Below, piece after piece: positions 35,938-43,615 of a stretch of DNA of 64,000 nt. This DNA comes from Bacillus nitratireducens. Lineage in GTDB: Bacteria; Bacillota; Bacilli; Bacillales; Bacillaceae_G. The position numbers and the translations under genes are program-made. Under the pieces are notes generated by a model. The model saw only the letters and a program-made list of their open reading frames with translations. It made no database searches and was not told where the DNA came from. Every line of letters begins with the position of its first letter. The stretch's first letter is position 1. The stretch lies in contig NZ_MAOC01000090.1 in the NCBI RefSeq assembly GCF_001884135.1, forward strand, positions 1 through 64,000, written 5' to 3'.

Positions 35938-36771
35938 TTAGAAGTTAAAGTTATCCGGATCTGGACCAACGCGGTGATTTTCATTTAAAGCTTGAATTGC
36001 TTTCATATCATCCGAGCTTAATTCAAAATCAAAGATGTTCGCATTTTCAATGATGCGGTGTTCTTTAATTGATTTAGGAATCGTTACAACTTCATTTTGT
36101 AGATCCCAGCGTAGAATCACTTGTGCAGTCGATTTATTATATTTTGTAGCAATTTCTTGTAATGTTGGGTGATCTAGTAGTTGTCCTTGCATTAATGGTG
36201 ACCAAGCTTCAAGTTGAATACCATGCTCTTTACAGAAAGTGTGCAATTCTTCTTGTGCTAAACGTGGATGGTATTCCACTTGGTTAACCATAGGCTTAAT
36301 TTCAGCAATTTCAAATACGTCTTGTAAGTGGTGAATGTGGAAATTACTCACACCAATTGCACGAACACGGCCGTCTTTATAAAGTTTTTCTAACGCTTTC
36401 CATGATTCAGTATATTTCCCTTTTACAGGCCAATGTACTAAATATAAATCTAAATATTCTAGACCTAATTTCTCTAATGTAGTTTCAAATGCTTGAAGTG
36501 TTGTTTCATACCCTTGATCGCTATTCCATACTTTTGATGTAATAAATAATTCTTCACGTGAAACACCTGCTTCACGAATCGCTTGTCCAACGCCTTCTTC
36601 GTTTTGATAAATTGCTGCAGTATCAATGCTGCGATAGCCATTTTTAATAGCTGCTTTTACAGATTCAATTACTTCTGAACCATCTTCTACTTTAAAAACA
36701 CCTAAACCGAACCAAGGCATTTTTACGCCGTTATGTAATGTTGTGTAGTCGTTTAAACTTGTTAAAGTCAT
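35938..36771 (-). CDS. Aldo/keto reductase (YvgN-like)
   Basis: The 277-residue NADPH-dependent aldo/keto reductase has the full catalytic tetrad: Asp and Tyr in SIDTAAIYQNEEGVG, Lys in FITSKVW and His in LYLVHWPVKG. The cofactor-binding IPKSIKEHRI block lies near the C-terminus. It resembles B. subtilis YvgN, a glyoxal/methylglyoxal reductase, so aldehyde detoxification is a plausible role. It begins 1 bp after the proC-like stop, so the two are cotranscribed. Confidence 0.92.
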   Translation of the reverse strand: MTLTSLNDYTTLHNGVKMPWFGLGVFKVEDGSEVIESVKAAIKNGYRSIDTAAIYQNEEGVGQAIREAGVSREELFITSKVWNSDQGYETTLQAFETTLEKLGLEYLDLYLVHWPVKGKYTESWKALEKLYKDGRVRAIGVSNFHIHHLQDVFEIAEIKPMVNQVEYHPRLAQEELHTFCKEHGIQLEAWSPLMQGQLLDHPTLQEIATKYNKSTAQVILRWDLQNEVVTIPKSIKEHRIIENANIFDFELSSDDMKAIQALNENHRVGPDPDNFNF

Positions 36772-36772
36772 A

Positions 36773-37576
36773 TTAATTCCCCCTAGCTTTTTTGTTTGTT
36801 GCTTCTACTGCCTTTTGAATTGCCTCTGAAAAATTATATTCATATAAAGCTTTGAGACCTTCAGCTGTGGAACCGCCTGGTGTTGTTACTTGTTCGCGGA
36901 GGTTAGCTGGATCTTGCGTTTGTTCAAGCATAGAAGCAGAGCCAGAAATCATTTGAATGACAAGGTGTTTGGCAGTTGCTTCATCGACTCCATAACTTTT
37001 TGTTGCTTCAATTAAGCTTTCAGCAAAGTAATAAAGGAAGGCTGGTGCACTTCCAGTAACTGCAGTAAGCTGATGAACTTCTTCCTCGGTGCAAAGTTGC
37101 GAAGTACCAATGCCTCTTAAAAGCAGTTGCAGGGTTTCTTGATGCATCTCGGTTACTGATTGTCCCATTGTATATAAGGAGATAGACTTTCCAATTTCAG
37201 CAGCTGTATTTGGCATAATCCAAGCAACGGGTGTTCCCCCGGGAAGTCTTTCTTCTAAATAAGATGTGCCAATGCCAGCAGCTACCGTTACGACAAGTTG
37301 ATTCGATAGTAACGGAGATAACTCTGCTAATAATTCTTCATGTGCAGAAGGCGGCATTGCTAAAACAATCGTATCAACAGATGTAACATGCTGCTTCCAA
37401 TCTGTTGTAGTAGACACATTATATCGCCCTTGTAATTGTTCTAGCTTTTCTACGTTGCTTCGGTTAGAAACAATAATTTCTTCGATGTATTCTTTGCTTG
37501 TTTTAAGTAATCCGGAAAATATAGCTTCTGCCATACGACCAGCGCCAATAAATAGAATTCGATGTTTAGTTAGCAT
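36773..37576 (-). CDS. proC: Pyrroline-5-carboxylate reductase
   Basis: The enzyme reduces 1-pyrroline-5-carboxylate to L-proline with NAD(P)H. The 267-residue protein has the N-terminal Rossmann motif LFIGAGRMAEAI and the C-terminal P5CR pattern LREQVTTPGGSTAEGLKAL. The start at 37576 gives MLTKHRILF and has an AAAGGA ribosome site; an upstream extension to 37624 does not. Bacillus has several proC-type paralogues (proG, proH, proI) and I cannot say which this is. It is the first gene of a two-gene unit with the aldo/keto reductase. Confidence 0.92.
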   Translation of the reverse strand: MLTKHRILFIGAGRMAEAIFSGLLKTSKEYIEEIIVSNRSNVEKLEQLQGRYNVSTTTDWKQHVTSVDTIVLAMPPSAHEELLAELSPLLSNQLVVTVAAGIGTSYLEERLPGGTPVAWIMPNTAAEIGKSISLYTMGQSVTEMHQETLQLLLRGIGTSQLCTEEEVHQLTAVTGSAPAFLYYFAESLIEATKSYGVDEATAKHLVIQMISGSASMLEQTQDPANLREQVTTPGGSTAEGLKALYEYNFSEAIQKAVEATNKKARGN

Positions 37577-37693
37577 ATCCTTTATTCCTTTCCAGTGGAG
37601 ATATGTTATAAAAAACGATACCATTTTTAAGAGAATTTTGTAAAAAGAAAAGACTTACCGTAGATGGAATGGATAACGAGGAGGAGGGAATTC

Positions 37694-37798
37694 ATGGTAA
37701 AGGGGAGAGCTATTCCTTATACTGGTGATAGGGAATTTATTATACATCTGGGGAGAGATGATTATGGTCAGAAGTCCACTTTTTTTATTCATTTCTAG
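37694..37798 (+). CDS. Small ORF overlapping the pnuC start
   Basis: A 34-codon ORF begins at an ATG preceded by GAGGAGGG at good spacing and ends inside pnuC, in another frame. Its product (MVKGRAIPYTGDREFIIHL...) is not recognised. A strong ribosome site with short overlap is the layout of a translation-coupling leader ORF, but the peptide could equally be accidental. Confidence 0.4.
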   Translation: MVKGRAIPYTGDREFIIHLGRDDYGQKSTFFIHF

Positions 37799-38414
37799 TA
37801 TTATTTGCGTATTGGTTGGATTTTATATTCAATCGAGTTATATTGAAATTTTCGCATCGGTTATGGGGATTATTAATGTTTGGTTATTAGCGAGGGAAAG
37901 GGTATCTAACTTTTTGTTTGGCATGATTACGGTTGCGATATTTCTGTATATTTTCATTACGCAAGGTTTATATGCAATGGCAGTATTGGCAGCCTTTCAA
38001 TTTATATTTAATGTATATGGTTGGTATTATTGGATTGCACGTAGTGGGGAGGAAGAGGTAAAAGCAACAGTTCGTTTAGGTGTAAAAGGGTGGACTATTT
38101 ATATAATCTTTATGTTAGTTGCTTGGATTGGTTGGGGCTATTATCAAATCCGTTATTTAGAATCAACTAGTCCATATTTAGACGCTTTAAATGCTGTACT
38201 AGGATTAGTAGCTCAATTTATGCTAAGTCGAAAAATTTTAGAAAACTGGTATTTATGGATTTTGTATAACGTGGTTAGCATTGTGATTTATATTTCCACA
38301 GGTTTATACGTCATGCTAATATTAGCTGTTATTAATCTCTTTATATGTGTAGCTGGTTTGCTAGAGTGGAAGAACAACTATAAAAAACAAGTGCATGTAA
38401 ATAATTATATTTAG
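37764..38414 (+). CDS. pnuC: Nicotinamide riboside transporter PnuC
   Basis: The 216-residue protein has about seven membrane segments and PnuC-family patterns: FQFIFNVYGWYYW and the C-terminal SRKILENWYLWILYNVVSI, whose Trp and Asn residues line the substrate site in PnuC structures. It takes up nicotinamide riboside for NAD synthesis. I place the start at 37764, 8 nt after GGGGAG; in-frame ATGs at 37758 and 37725 are less well spaced. It lies alone before a terminator shared with the facing glcU. Confidence 0.9.
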   Translation: MVRSPLFLFISSIICVLVGFYIQSSYIEIFASVMGIINVWLLARERVSNFLFGMITVAIFLYIFITQGLYAMAVLAAFQFIFNVYGWYYWIARSGEEEVKATVRLGVKGWTIYIIFMLVAWIGWGYYQIRYLESTSPYLDALNAVLGLVAQFMLSRKILENWYLWILYNVVSIVIYISTGLYVMLILAVINLFICVAGLLEWKNNYKKQVHVNNYI

Positions 38415-38429
38415 AAAACAATTGGAAGA

Positions 38430-38466
38430 GAAAAACCCCTGAAGCACATATACTTCAGGGGTTTAT
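38430..38466. terminator. Bidirectional terminator between pnuC and glcU
   Basis: AAACCCCTGAAG pairs with CTTCAGGGGTTT around a short loop between convergent genes. Confidence 0.88.
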
Positions 38467-38481
38467 TAATAGAATATAAGC

Positions 38482-39333
38482 TTATGCTTTCGTCATACCA
38501 AGCAATACAGCGCCACCGATAATTAAAACACTACCTAGTGCAATAAAGATCAATTGACGTTTTGTTTTCTTTTCGCCTAAGAATACAATCGCACCGAATG
38601 TTGAGATAACGATTCCAGTTTGAGATAATGGGAAGCTTGTTGCTACTCCGACACGTGGTAATGAAAGAAGTAAGAATAAGTTTCCAGTTCCCCATAGTAA
38701 ACCAGATAAAGCATTACGCATTGCATATTTGTTAAATGGTTTATGTTTAGATGTCAGTACAACCGCACCAACAAACATACCAACTGCTTGTGGTAAAATA
38801 GCAGACCAACCATCGATATTATACCAACGAATAATAATTACATATACAAGGTAGCCGAAAGTAGAAACAATTAAAGTAAGAAGTCCTTTTTTCAATTGTC
38901 CTGGTGGCTGTGCATTTTCTTTGTCGTCTAGTGATGTGAATACAACACCAACTACGATTAATAGGATTGCAATCGTTCCCAGAACAATCGTTGTTGTAGT
39001 AGTCCACTCACGGAAAGCGATAACCCCAAAGATAGAAGTTGCAACAAGTTGCATACCAGTAGAAATCGTTACAGTAGTTGAAACACCTAATTTTTCAACT
39101 GTTTTTAATTGGTTTACTTGTCCTAAAGCCCAGAATAAACCTGAAATAAAACCAACAATTAAGACTGTCATTGTTAAAACTGGTTGAGTAAATACATACA
39201 TAACTGTTGCGAAGAATAGAGCACCGATTGTCATACCTACCGTTTGGCTATATGCACCACCGCCCATTTTTACGCTTACTAATAAGATGTTTCCCCATGC
39301 GATTGCAGGAAGAAGCGCTAATAAAATGTCCAT
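38482..39333 (-). CDS. glcU: GRP-family sugar transporter (glucose uptake protein GlcU)
   Basis: The 283-residue protein has ten membrane segments and the GRP family pattern LLALLPAIAWGNILL at the N-terminus, WALGQVNQLKTVEKLGVS after helix 3 and PLSQTGIVISTFG near the end. GlcU proteins take up glucose by proton symport independently of the phosphotransferase system. GGGAG precedes the ATG. It is a single gene; a set of inverted repeats lies 50-95 bp upstream. Confidence 0.9.
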   Translation of the reverse strand: MDILLALLPAIAWGNILLVSVKMGGGAYSQTVGMTIGALFFATVMYVFTQPVLTMTVLIVGFISGLFWALGQVNQLKTVEKLGVSTTVTISTGMQLVATSIFGVIAFREWTTTTTIVLGTIAILLIVVGVVFTSLDDKENAQPPGQLKKGLLTLIVSTFGYLVYVIIIRWYNIDGWSAILPQAVGMFVGAVVLTSKHKPFNKYAMRNALSGLLWGTGNLFLLLSLPRVGVATSFPLSQTGIVISTFGAIVFLGEKKTKRQLIFIALGSVLIIGGAVLLGMTKA

Positions 39334-39374
39334 TACAAGACTCCCTTCGGTTTTCTATACCAATATAATTACAT

Positions 39375-39427
39375 ATCGTTCTAACGATCGGTAATGCCCC
39401 ACTAATAGAGTAGAAGATTACCGATCG
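39375..39427. promoter_or_regulatory. Inverted repeats upstream of glcU
   Basis: CGATCGGTAAT (39385-39395) and ATTACCGATCG (39417-39427) form an 11-bp inverted repeat with a 21-nt loop. ATCGTT-CT-AACGAT (39375-39388) overlaps its left arm. It could be an operator or a leader hairpin; no T run follows, so it is not a standard terminator. Confidence 0.55.
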
Positions 39428-39604
39428 CTAAAACAGGATGAAGAACTTACGATATAAATGCGTTTTCATTTCTTCATTTTTTGAAACACCTCCATATAAT
39501 AACAGGAAATTGCCTATTTTAGAAAGTGAATTCAAATAAAATGTATATTTTAATAAGGGGTAAAATTCAGTTATTTCCCGGCGGTATATTTTATTTCCTG
39601 AGAA

Positions 39605-39640
39605 ATAAAGAAGCAGCTTCGAAAAAAGCTGCTTTAAGAG
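39605..39640 (-). terminator. Terminator after modB
   Basis: AAAGCAGCTT-TTTTC-GAAGCTGCTT is followed by TTT on the minus strand. Confidence 0.82.
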
Positions 39641-40308
39641 TTAGTAATTCTTTTATTAATAAGCTGAATACATAGCAGAAATAGGAGTGACATACTAATA
39701 GTAATAACTACAAGTGTCCAGGCGAGTTGCATATTACTTGCATCAATCGCCATATAAATTGCAGTTGGGATAGTCTGTGTTTTACCAGGAATGTTCCCAG
39801 CAAACATGAGTGTAGCACCAAACTCACCGAGCGCACGAACAAAGCTCAAAATCATTCCGCTTAGTAAGGCAGGAAATGCAAGTGGGAGTGTAACGTGCAG
39901 GAAAACTTGATATTCACTCGCACCAAGGTCACGAGCACTTTCTTCAATTTGTACATTTGCAATAGAAAATCCTGTTTTTGCTGATTGGTACATGAGTGGA
40001 AATGCAACGACTGTAGAAGCAATGATAGCAGCAGTGGATGTAAACATAATAGACTGCTGAAATAATGATTCTATCCACATTCCAATGGGACTATTATTTC
40101 CAAAAATGATAATGAGAAAAAAGCCGATTACAGTTGGCGGAAGTACCATTGGTAATAAGAAAATAGTTTCTAGTATTACTTTATATCTCCATGAGGAGCG
40201 TGCTAGCGCTCGCCCGATAATCGTCCCTAAAATTGTAACGATAATGGTGGCGCATGCAGCTACTCGTAAAGATAGAAAGATTGGTGACAAAATAGCATCA
40301 AAGCTCAT
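39634..40308 (-). CDS. modB: Molybdate ABC transporter permease ModB
   Basis: The 224-residue permease has about five membrane segments, the ModB pattern FLLPMVLPPTVIGFF at the second helix and the docking loop IEESARDLGASEYQVF. It starts 5 bp after the modA stop with no obvious ribosome site, so translation is probably coupled. No modC ATPase gene is in the window; the B. subtilis yvgK-yvgL-yvgM locus, which this resembles, also lacks one as far as I recall. Confidence 0.92.
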   Translation of the reverse strand: MSFDAILSPIFLSLRVAACATIIVTILGTIIGRALARSSWRYKVILETIFLLPMVLPPTVIGFFLIIIFGNNSPIGMWIESLFQQSIMFTSTAAIIASTVVAFPLMYQSAKTGFSIANVQIEESARDLGASEYQVFLHVTLPLAFPALLSGMILSFVRALGEFGATLMFAGNIPGKTQTIPTAIYMAIDASNMQLAWTLVVITISMSLLFLLCIQLINKRITNS

Positions 40309-40313
40309 GGCAA

Positions 40314-41120
40314 TTATGATAGGACTGTAAATCCATATTTTTTAAAGATAGATTGTGCATCTTTTGACTGCAAATACTCATAAAATGAAGTCGCCTCTTT
40401 CTTGTGCTTAGATTCTTTTATAACACCTAAAGGATAGTGAATTGGCTCATGAGAGGTAGCTGCTGCTGTCTCACCAATCTTTACTTTGTCTGAAATAAGA
40501 GCATCCGTTTTGTATACGATACCAGCATCGACATTGCCTGTTTCTACATATGTTAACACTTGGCGAACGTCTTTTGTAAATACGACTTTATTTTGAATGT
40601 CATTCCAAATATTTTCATGTGTGAGAGAAGCCTTTGCGTATTTTCCCGCAGGTACGGATTCAGGTGTACCAAGTGCAATTTTCTTGATTTTTTCATCTTT
40701 TAAATCTTGGAATTTTGTAAGAGAACTATCTTTTGGGACAACTAGAACGAGTTCATTCCCAAGAAGATTTTTCCCTTCTTTTTCATCAATGAATCCTTTT
40801 TTAACAAGAGTTTGAAATTTATCTTCTGCTGCTGAGAAGAATAAATCAGCAGGCGCACCTTGTTCAATTTGTTGTTGAAGTGCACCAGAAGCACCGAAGT
40901 TAAAAGAAAGTTTAATATTAGGTTCTTTTTCTTTATATTTTGTTTCAATTTCTTTTAGTGCATCTTGTAAGCTTGCAGCAGCGGATATAGTAAGTTCTAC
41001 TGTTTTTCCTTCTTTAGCAGTTGATTTCTCTTTCTTTTCTCCGCTTGTACATGCAGCACTAAATATAAGAAGAAAAGAAAGTATAAGTGCCCCAATGGAT
41101 CGTAATGTAAATTTGTTCAT
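40314..41120 (-). CDS. modA: Molybdate-binding lipoprotein ModA
   Basis: The 268-residue protein has a lipoprotein signal (lipobox SAAC) followed by the ModA hallmark ISAAASLQDALKEIE, then FNFGASGALQQQIEQGAPADLFFSA; these segments hold the oxyanion-binding serines. It captures molybdate or tungstate for ModB. The start at 41120 follows AAAGGGG by about 9 nt. It is divergent from the YvgK-like regulator, with repeated AATTATAACT units in between. Confidence 0.93.
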   Translation of the reverse strand: MNKFTLRSIGALILSFLLIFSAACTSGEKKEKSTAKEGKTVELTISAAASLQDALKEIETKYKEKEPNIKLSFNFGASGALQQQIEQGAPADLFFSAAEDKFQTLVKKGFIDEKEGKNLLGNELVLVVPKDSSLTKFQDLKDEKIKKIALGTPESVPAGKYAKASLTHENIWNDIQNKVVFTKDVRQVLTYVETGNVDAGIVYKTDALISDKVKIGETAAATSHEPIHYPLGVIKESKHKKEATSFYEYLQSKDAQSIFKKYGFTVLS

Positions 41121-41150
41121 AAAAAAGTCCCCTTTCATTTTGACACATTT

Positions 41151-41200
41151 AATTATAACTAAATATAACTAATTATAACTAGTTATAATTGAATATAATT
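41151..41200. promoter_or_regulatory. Tandem 10-bp repeats, probable operator between modA and the YvgK-like regulator
   Basis: Five consecutive 10-bp units follow: AATTATAACT (41151), AAATATAACT (41161), AATTATAACT (41171), then the inverted AGTTATAATT (41181) and GAATATAATT (41191). Units three and four make a perfect 20-bp palindrome (41171-41190). One unit per helical turn fits a cooperative DNA-binding site. Confidence 0.7.
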
Positions 41201-41280
41201 TGAACATATAGCTATTTTGAAAAAATAGGAGAAATATTCTTTTCTTTGTTACAATGAAAGAAGAAAGTGAGGAATCGTCT

Positions 41281-42201
41281 ATGGATCATCATTCCTACAC
41301 AACGGAAGAAGTAGCAAAGCGATTAAAAGTATCAAAACTAACTGTATACGACTTAATTAAAAAAGGAGAACTGCCTTCTTATAGAGTTGGTAGACAGATG
41401 CGCATTGATGCAGCGGATTTAGAACAATATATAAAGCAAATGAAAACTGGTAAGGTGCAAGTTGTTCCTGTAAAGAACGATGGTAATAGTACCTCGAATA
41501 CATGTATTATTAGCGGGCAAGAACTAACGTTAGATATGTTGGCAAAACATATAGAAAATCGTATGCCAAATTCTAATATATTAAGAGCGTATCAAGGTAG
41601 TTTAACGAGTTTAGTGAAGCTGTACCAAGGAGAAGGAAGTGTCGTTAGCCTGCATTTGTTCGATGGGGAAACGGGTACGTATAATGTTCCTTACGTAAAA
41701 CGTATTTTAGTTGGACAACCATGTATTATGATTAATTTATTATCAAGAAATGTAGGGTTTTATGTGCAAAAAGGGAATCCAAAAAATATAAAAACATGGG
41801 CTGATTTATCTCAGTCATCTATACGATTTATAAATCGAGAAAAGGGTTCCGGTATTAGGGTATTAGTGGATGAGCAATTGCGAATTCGAAAAATAAATAA
41901 AGAAGATATTAGCGGTTATGAATGGGAAGAATCGAATCACCTTGGTGTTGCTTCGCAAGTTGCGAATGGAAAAGCTGATGTTGGAGTAGGGTCAGAAAAG
42001 TTTTCGCAAATTGTAAATGTAGACTTTATTCCAATAATGAAAGAACAGTATGATTTAGTAATTTTGAAGAATAAAGAAAATGAAGAGCTTATTGAGTTTA
42101 TGAAAGACATTCTGCAATCGGAAGAATTTCATAATGAATTAAAAGCAATTGGCGGATACGATATGACGAAAACAGGTCAAATTATATATGAAACAAACTA
42201 A
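41281..42201 (+). CDS. Molybdate-responsive regulator, HTH plus periplasmic-binding-like domain (YvgK-like)
   Basis: The 306-residue protein has an excisionase/MerR-type helix-turn-helix at the N-terminus (YTTEEVAKRLKVSKLTVYDL, then SYRVGRQMRI) and a PBP-like domain (about residues 85-300) with WADLSQSSIRFINREKGSGIR and SQVANGKADVGVG. This build matches B. subtilis YvgK and the molybdate-sensing one-component regulators. It likely controls the divergent modA-modB through the repeat array between them. ATG at 41281 follows AGTGAGGA; the in-frame ATG at 41254 lacks a ribosome site. Confidence 0.85.
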   Translation: MDHHSYTTEEVAKRLKVSKLTVYDLIKKGELPSYRVGRQMRIDAADLEQYIKQMKTGKVQVVPVKNDGNSTSNTCIISGQELTLDMLAKHIENRMPNSNILRAYQGSLTSLVKLYQGEGSVVSLHLFDGETGTYNVPYVKRILVGQPCIMINLLSRNVGFYVQKGNPKNIKTWADLSQSSIRFINREKGSGIRVLVDEQLRIRKINKEDISGYEWEESNHLGVASQVANGKADVGVGSEKFSQIVNVDFIPIMKEQYDLVILKNKENEELIEFMKDILQSEEFHNELKAIGGYDMTKTGQIIYETN

Positions 42202-42237
42202 AAAGCTGCTTGTCTATAAGACGAGCAGCTTTTTCTA
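42201..42237. terminator. Bidirectional terminator between the YvgK-like gene and peptide cassette A
   Basis: AAAAAGCTGCTTGTC pairs with GACGAGCAGCTTTTT around a 5-nt loop, between convergent transcripts. Confidence 0.85.
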
Positions 42238-42266
42238 TATATAAAGGGGTTTGGGGAAGCAAAGTG

Positions 42267-42368
42267 TTAAACGAGACTTTGAGCAAGTGTGTAAATGAAA
42301 GCTGTAAGAAGAGTTGCTCCACTTGCAAGTCCGATAAAGTCTGATTTGTTAAATGTAATGATGTTCAT
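42267..42368 (-). CDS. Cassette A, second small membrane peptide (33 aa)
   Basis: A 33-residue peptide begins MNIITFNKSDFIGLASGATL and has a hydrophobic C-terminal half ending AFIYTLAQSLV. AAGGAGA stands 7 nt before the ATG. It follows the first peptide of the cassette by 12 bp. Cassettes B and C encode near-identical versions (MNN(L/I)TFNKLDFLGLASGS...), so the reading frame is conserved at three loci, which argues for a real gene. The function is unknown; a single membrane-spanning or amphipathic helix is likely. Confidence 0.75.
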   Translation of the reverse strand: MNIITFNKSDFIGLASGATLLTAFIYTLAQSLV

Positions 42369-42380
42369 AATAATCTCTCC

Positions 42381-42482
42381 TTATTTGTTTAATGTAGTTG
42401 CAACTGCTTTTGCATCGACAAGTGCGGATAGCACCATGCCCATTGTATTTAAAAATTTGTTTGATTTCATTTTGTTTATCAT
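42381..42482 (-). CDS. Cassette A, first small peptide (33 aa, DAKAV motif)
   Basis: The 33-residue peptide begins MINKMKSNKFLNTMGMV and continues LSALVDAKAVATTLNK. AAGGAG stands 9 nt before the ATG. The block ALxDAKAVxxxLN recurs in cassettes B and C and in the cassette near 56.2 kb, which defines a small family. It is transcribed from the BceR-like promoter at 42530-42594. The family is not one I recognise. Confidence 0.75.
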   Translation of the reverse strand: MINKMKSNKFLNTMGMVLSALVDAKAVATTLNK

Positions 42483-42529
42483 GCGTATCCGCTCCTTTTC
42501 GAATTGTTGTTGCCCTGCTTTATGTCTTA

Positions 42530-42594
42530 ATTATAGGAAATATGATCGCCTGCAACTATCGAATTAGCTTACGGAAGACTTACACTTTTGTAAG
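42530..42594 (-). promoter_or_regulatory. BceR-like promoter of cassette A
   Basis: On the minus strand: CTTACA-AAAG-TGTAAG (42579-42594), 16 bp, TCGATAGT (42555-42562), 19 bp, -10 TATAAT (42530-42535). The palindrome fits TNACA-N4-TGTAA; a further GTAAG half-site lies in the 16-bp gap. Confidence 0.78.
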
Positions 42595-42623
42595 AAAAAA
42601 AGACATTCGTGTAAGAATGTCCT

Positions 42624-43490
42624 TCAAAGCATATTGATATGATGATGCTCTTCAATTGTTTTTAAAAAGCTACGCATTGAATTCGTCATATAGCTATCTT
42701 TACGGCGTATGAAAACCGTTGAAATACTACCGTATTTTTCAGGGATTGCATGACAATGTACCTTACCAGCTTTAGAAAGATGGTGGACAGCAGACTGCGG
42801 TACGAGTGTAATACCAAGGCCGAGTGCAACACTGTTTAGTATTGTTTCTAATATATTAAATTCCATAATTCTTTTTGGCAGCAAACCTTCATCTTTAAGC
42901 CAACGTTCTAGCTTGGAACGGTATCCACATCCTTGATTAAAAACGAGTAGGGGCGTCGTAGTGAATTCTTCTATATGAAAAGCTTTATTTTGTGTAACAA
43001 GCATTAGTTTTTCGGTACTAACATCGTATTGTTCAATTAGTGGATGTTTAATAGGCCCTGATATAAATGCACCATCTAATTGGTGATCGATTACTTCTCT
43101 AATAAGTTCTTCTGTTAGACCAGCTTGTAATGATAAATCAACATTTGGATAGCTCTTATAGTAAGAAGACAAAATGGTAGGCAATGTGCTTACTGTTTCG
43201 ACTGTACCAATTTTTAATATACCAGATGGTGTTTCGCTATCTAAAAACACTTGTTTTAGCTCTTCAACATCTTGCAAAATTTTATGAACATAAACGAGCA
43301 TTTTTCTTCCTTCAGCCGTTAAAGTCATGCCTCGTTTATGACGGTAAAAGAGCGGTGTTTTTAGCTCGTTTTCTAATTGTTTAATACGTGCGGTTACATT
43401 TGATTGTACGTAATTTAATTCCTTTGCTGCGCCACTTACACTACCTTGGTCGGCAACGCTCTGGAAGATTTGTAAGTCTCTTAATTCCAT
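42624..43490 (-). CDS. LysR family transcriptional regulator
   Basis: The 288-residue regulator has the N-terminal winged helix-turn-helix [20 protein letters not shown] and a LysR substrate-binding domain. It is divergent from an EamA-type transporter, which it probably regulates along with itself, through a 14-bp perfect inverted repeat between them. The start at 43490 follows AAGGAGG; an extension to 43520 has no ribosome site. The effector is unknown. It resembles the CysL/CitR-like clade in general form only. Confidence 0.9.
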   Translation of the reverse strand: MELRDLQIFQSVADQGSVSGAAKELNYVQSNVTARIKQLENELKTPLFYRHKRGMTLTAEGRKMLVYVHKILQDVEELKQVFLDSETPSGILKIGTVETVSTLPTILSSYYKSYPNVDLSLQAGLTEELIREVIDHQLDGAFISGPIKHPLIEQYDVSTEKLMLVTQNKAFHIEEFTTTPLLVFNQGCGYRSKLERWLKDEGLLPKRIMEFNILETILNSVALGLGITLVPQSAVHHLSKAGKVHCHAIPEKYGSISTVFIRRKDSYMTNSMRSFLKTIEEHHHINML

Positions 43491-43505
43491 AGTACGATCC
43501 TCCTT

Positions 43506-43540
43506 GATGTTAACTATCATTATAAGTGATAGTTAACATC
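43506..43540. promoter_or_regulatory. Palindromic operator between the LysR and EamA genes
   Basis: GATGTTAACTATCA (43506-43519) and TGATAGTTAACATC (43527-43540) form a perfect 14-bp inverted repeat with a 7-nt centre. Its position in a divergent LysR intergenic region suggests a LysR binding site. Confidence 0.72.
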
Positions 43541-43615
43541 ATTTTGAATCATTTTACGTGATATATTTTTTCTTTTACAATTCTCTTTGTGCAAATAGAA
43601 AGAAGCGGGGGGATT

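Noticed and set aside
42295-42637. Plus-strand ORFs opposite peptide cassette A
   Set aside because: They are antisense to the two peptide genes, have no ribosome site, and read the BceR-like promoter as protein.
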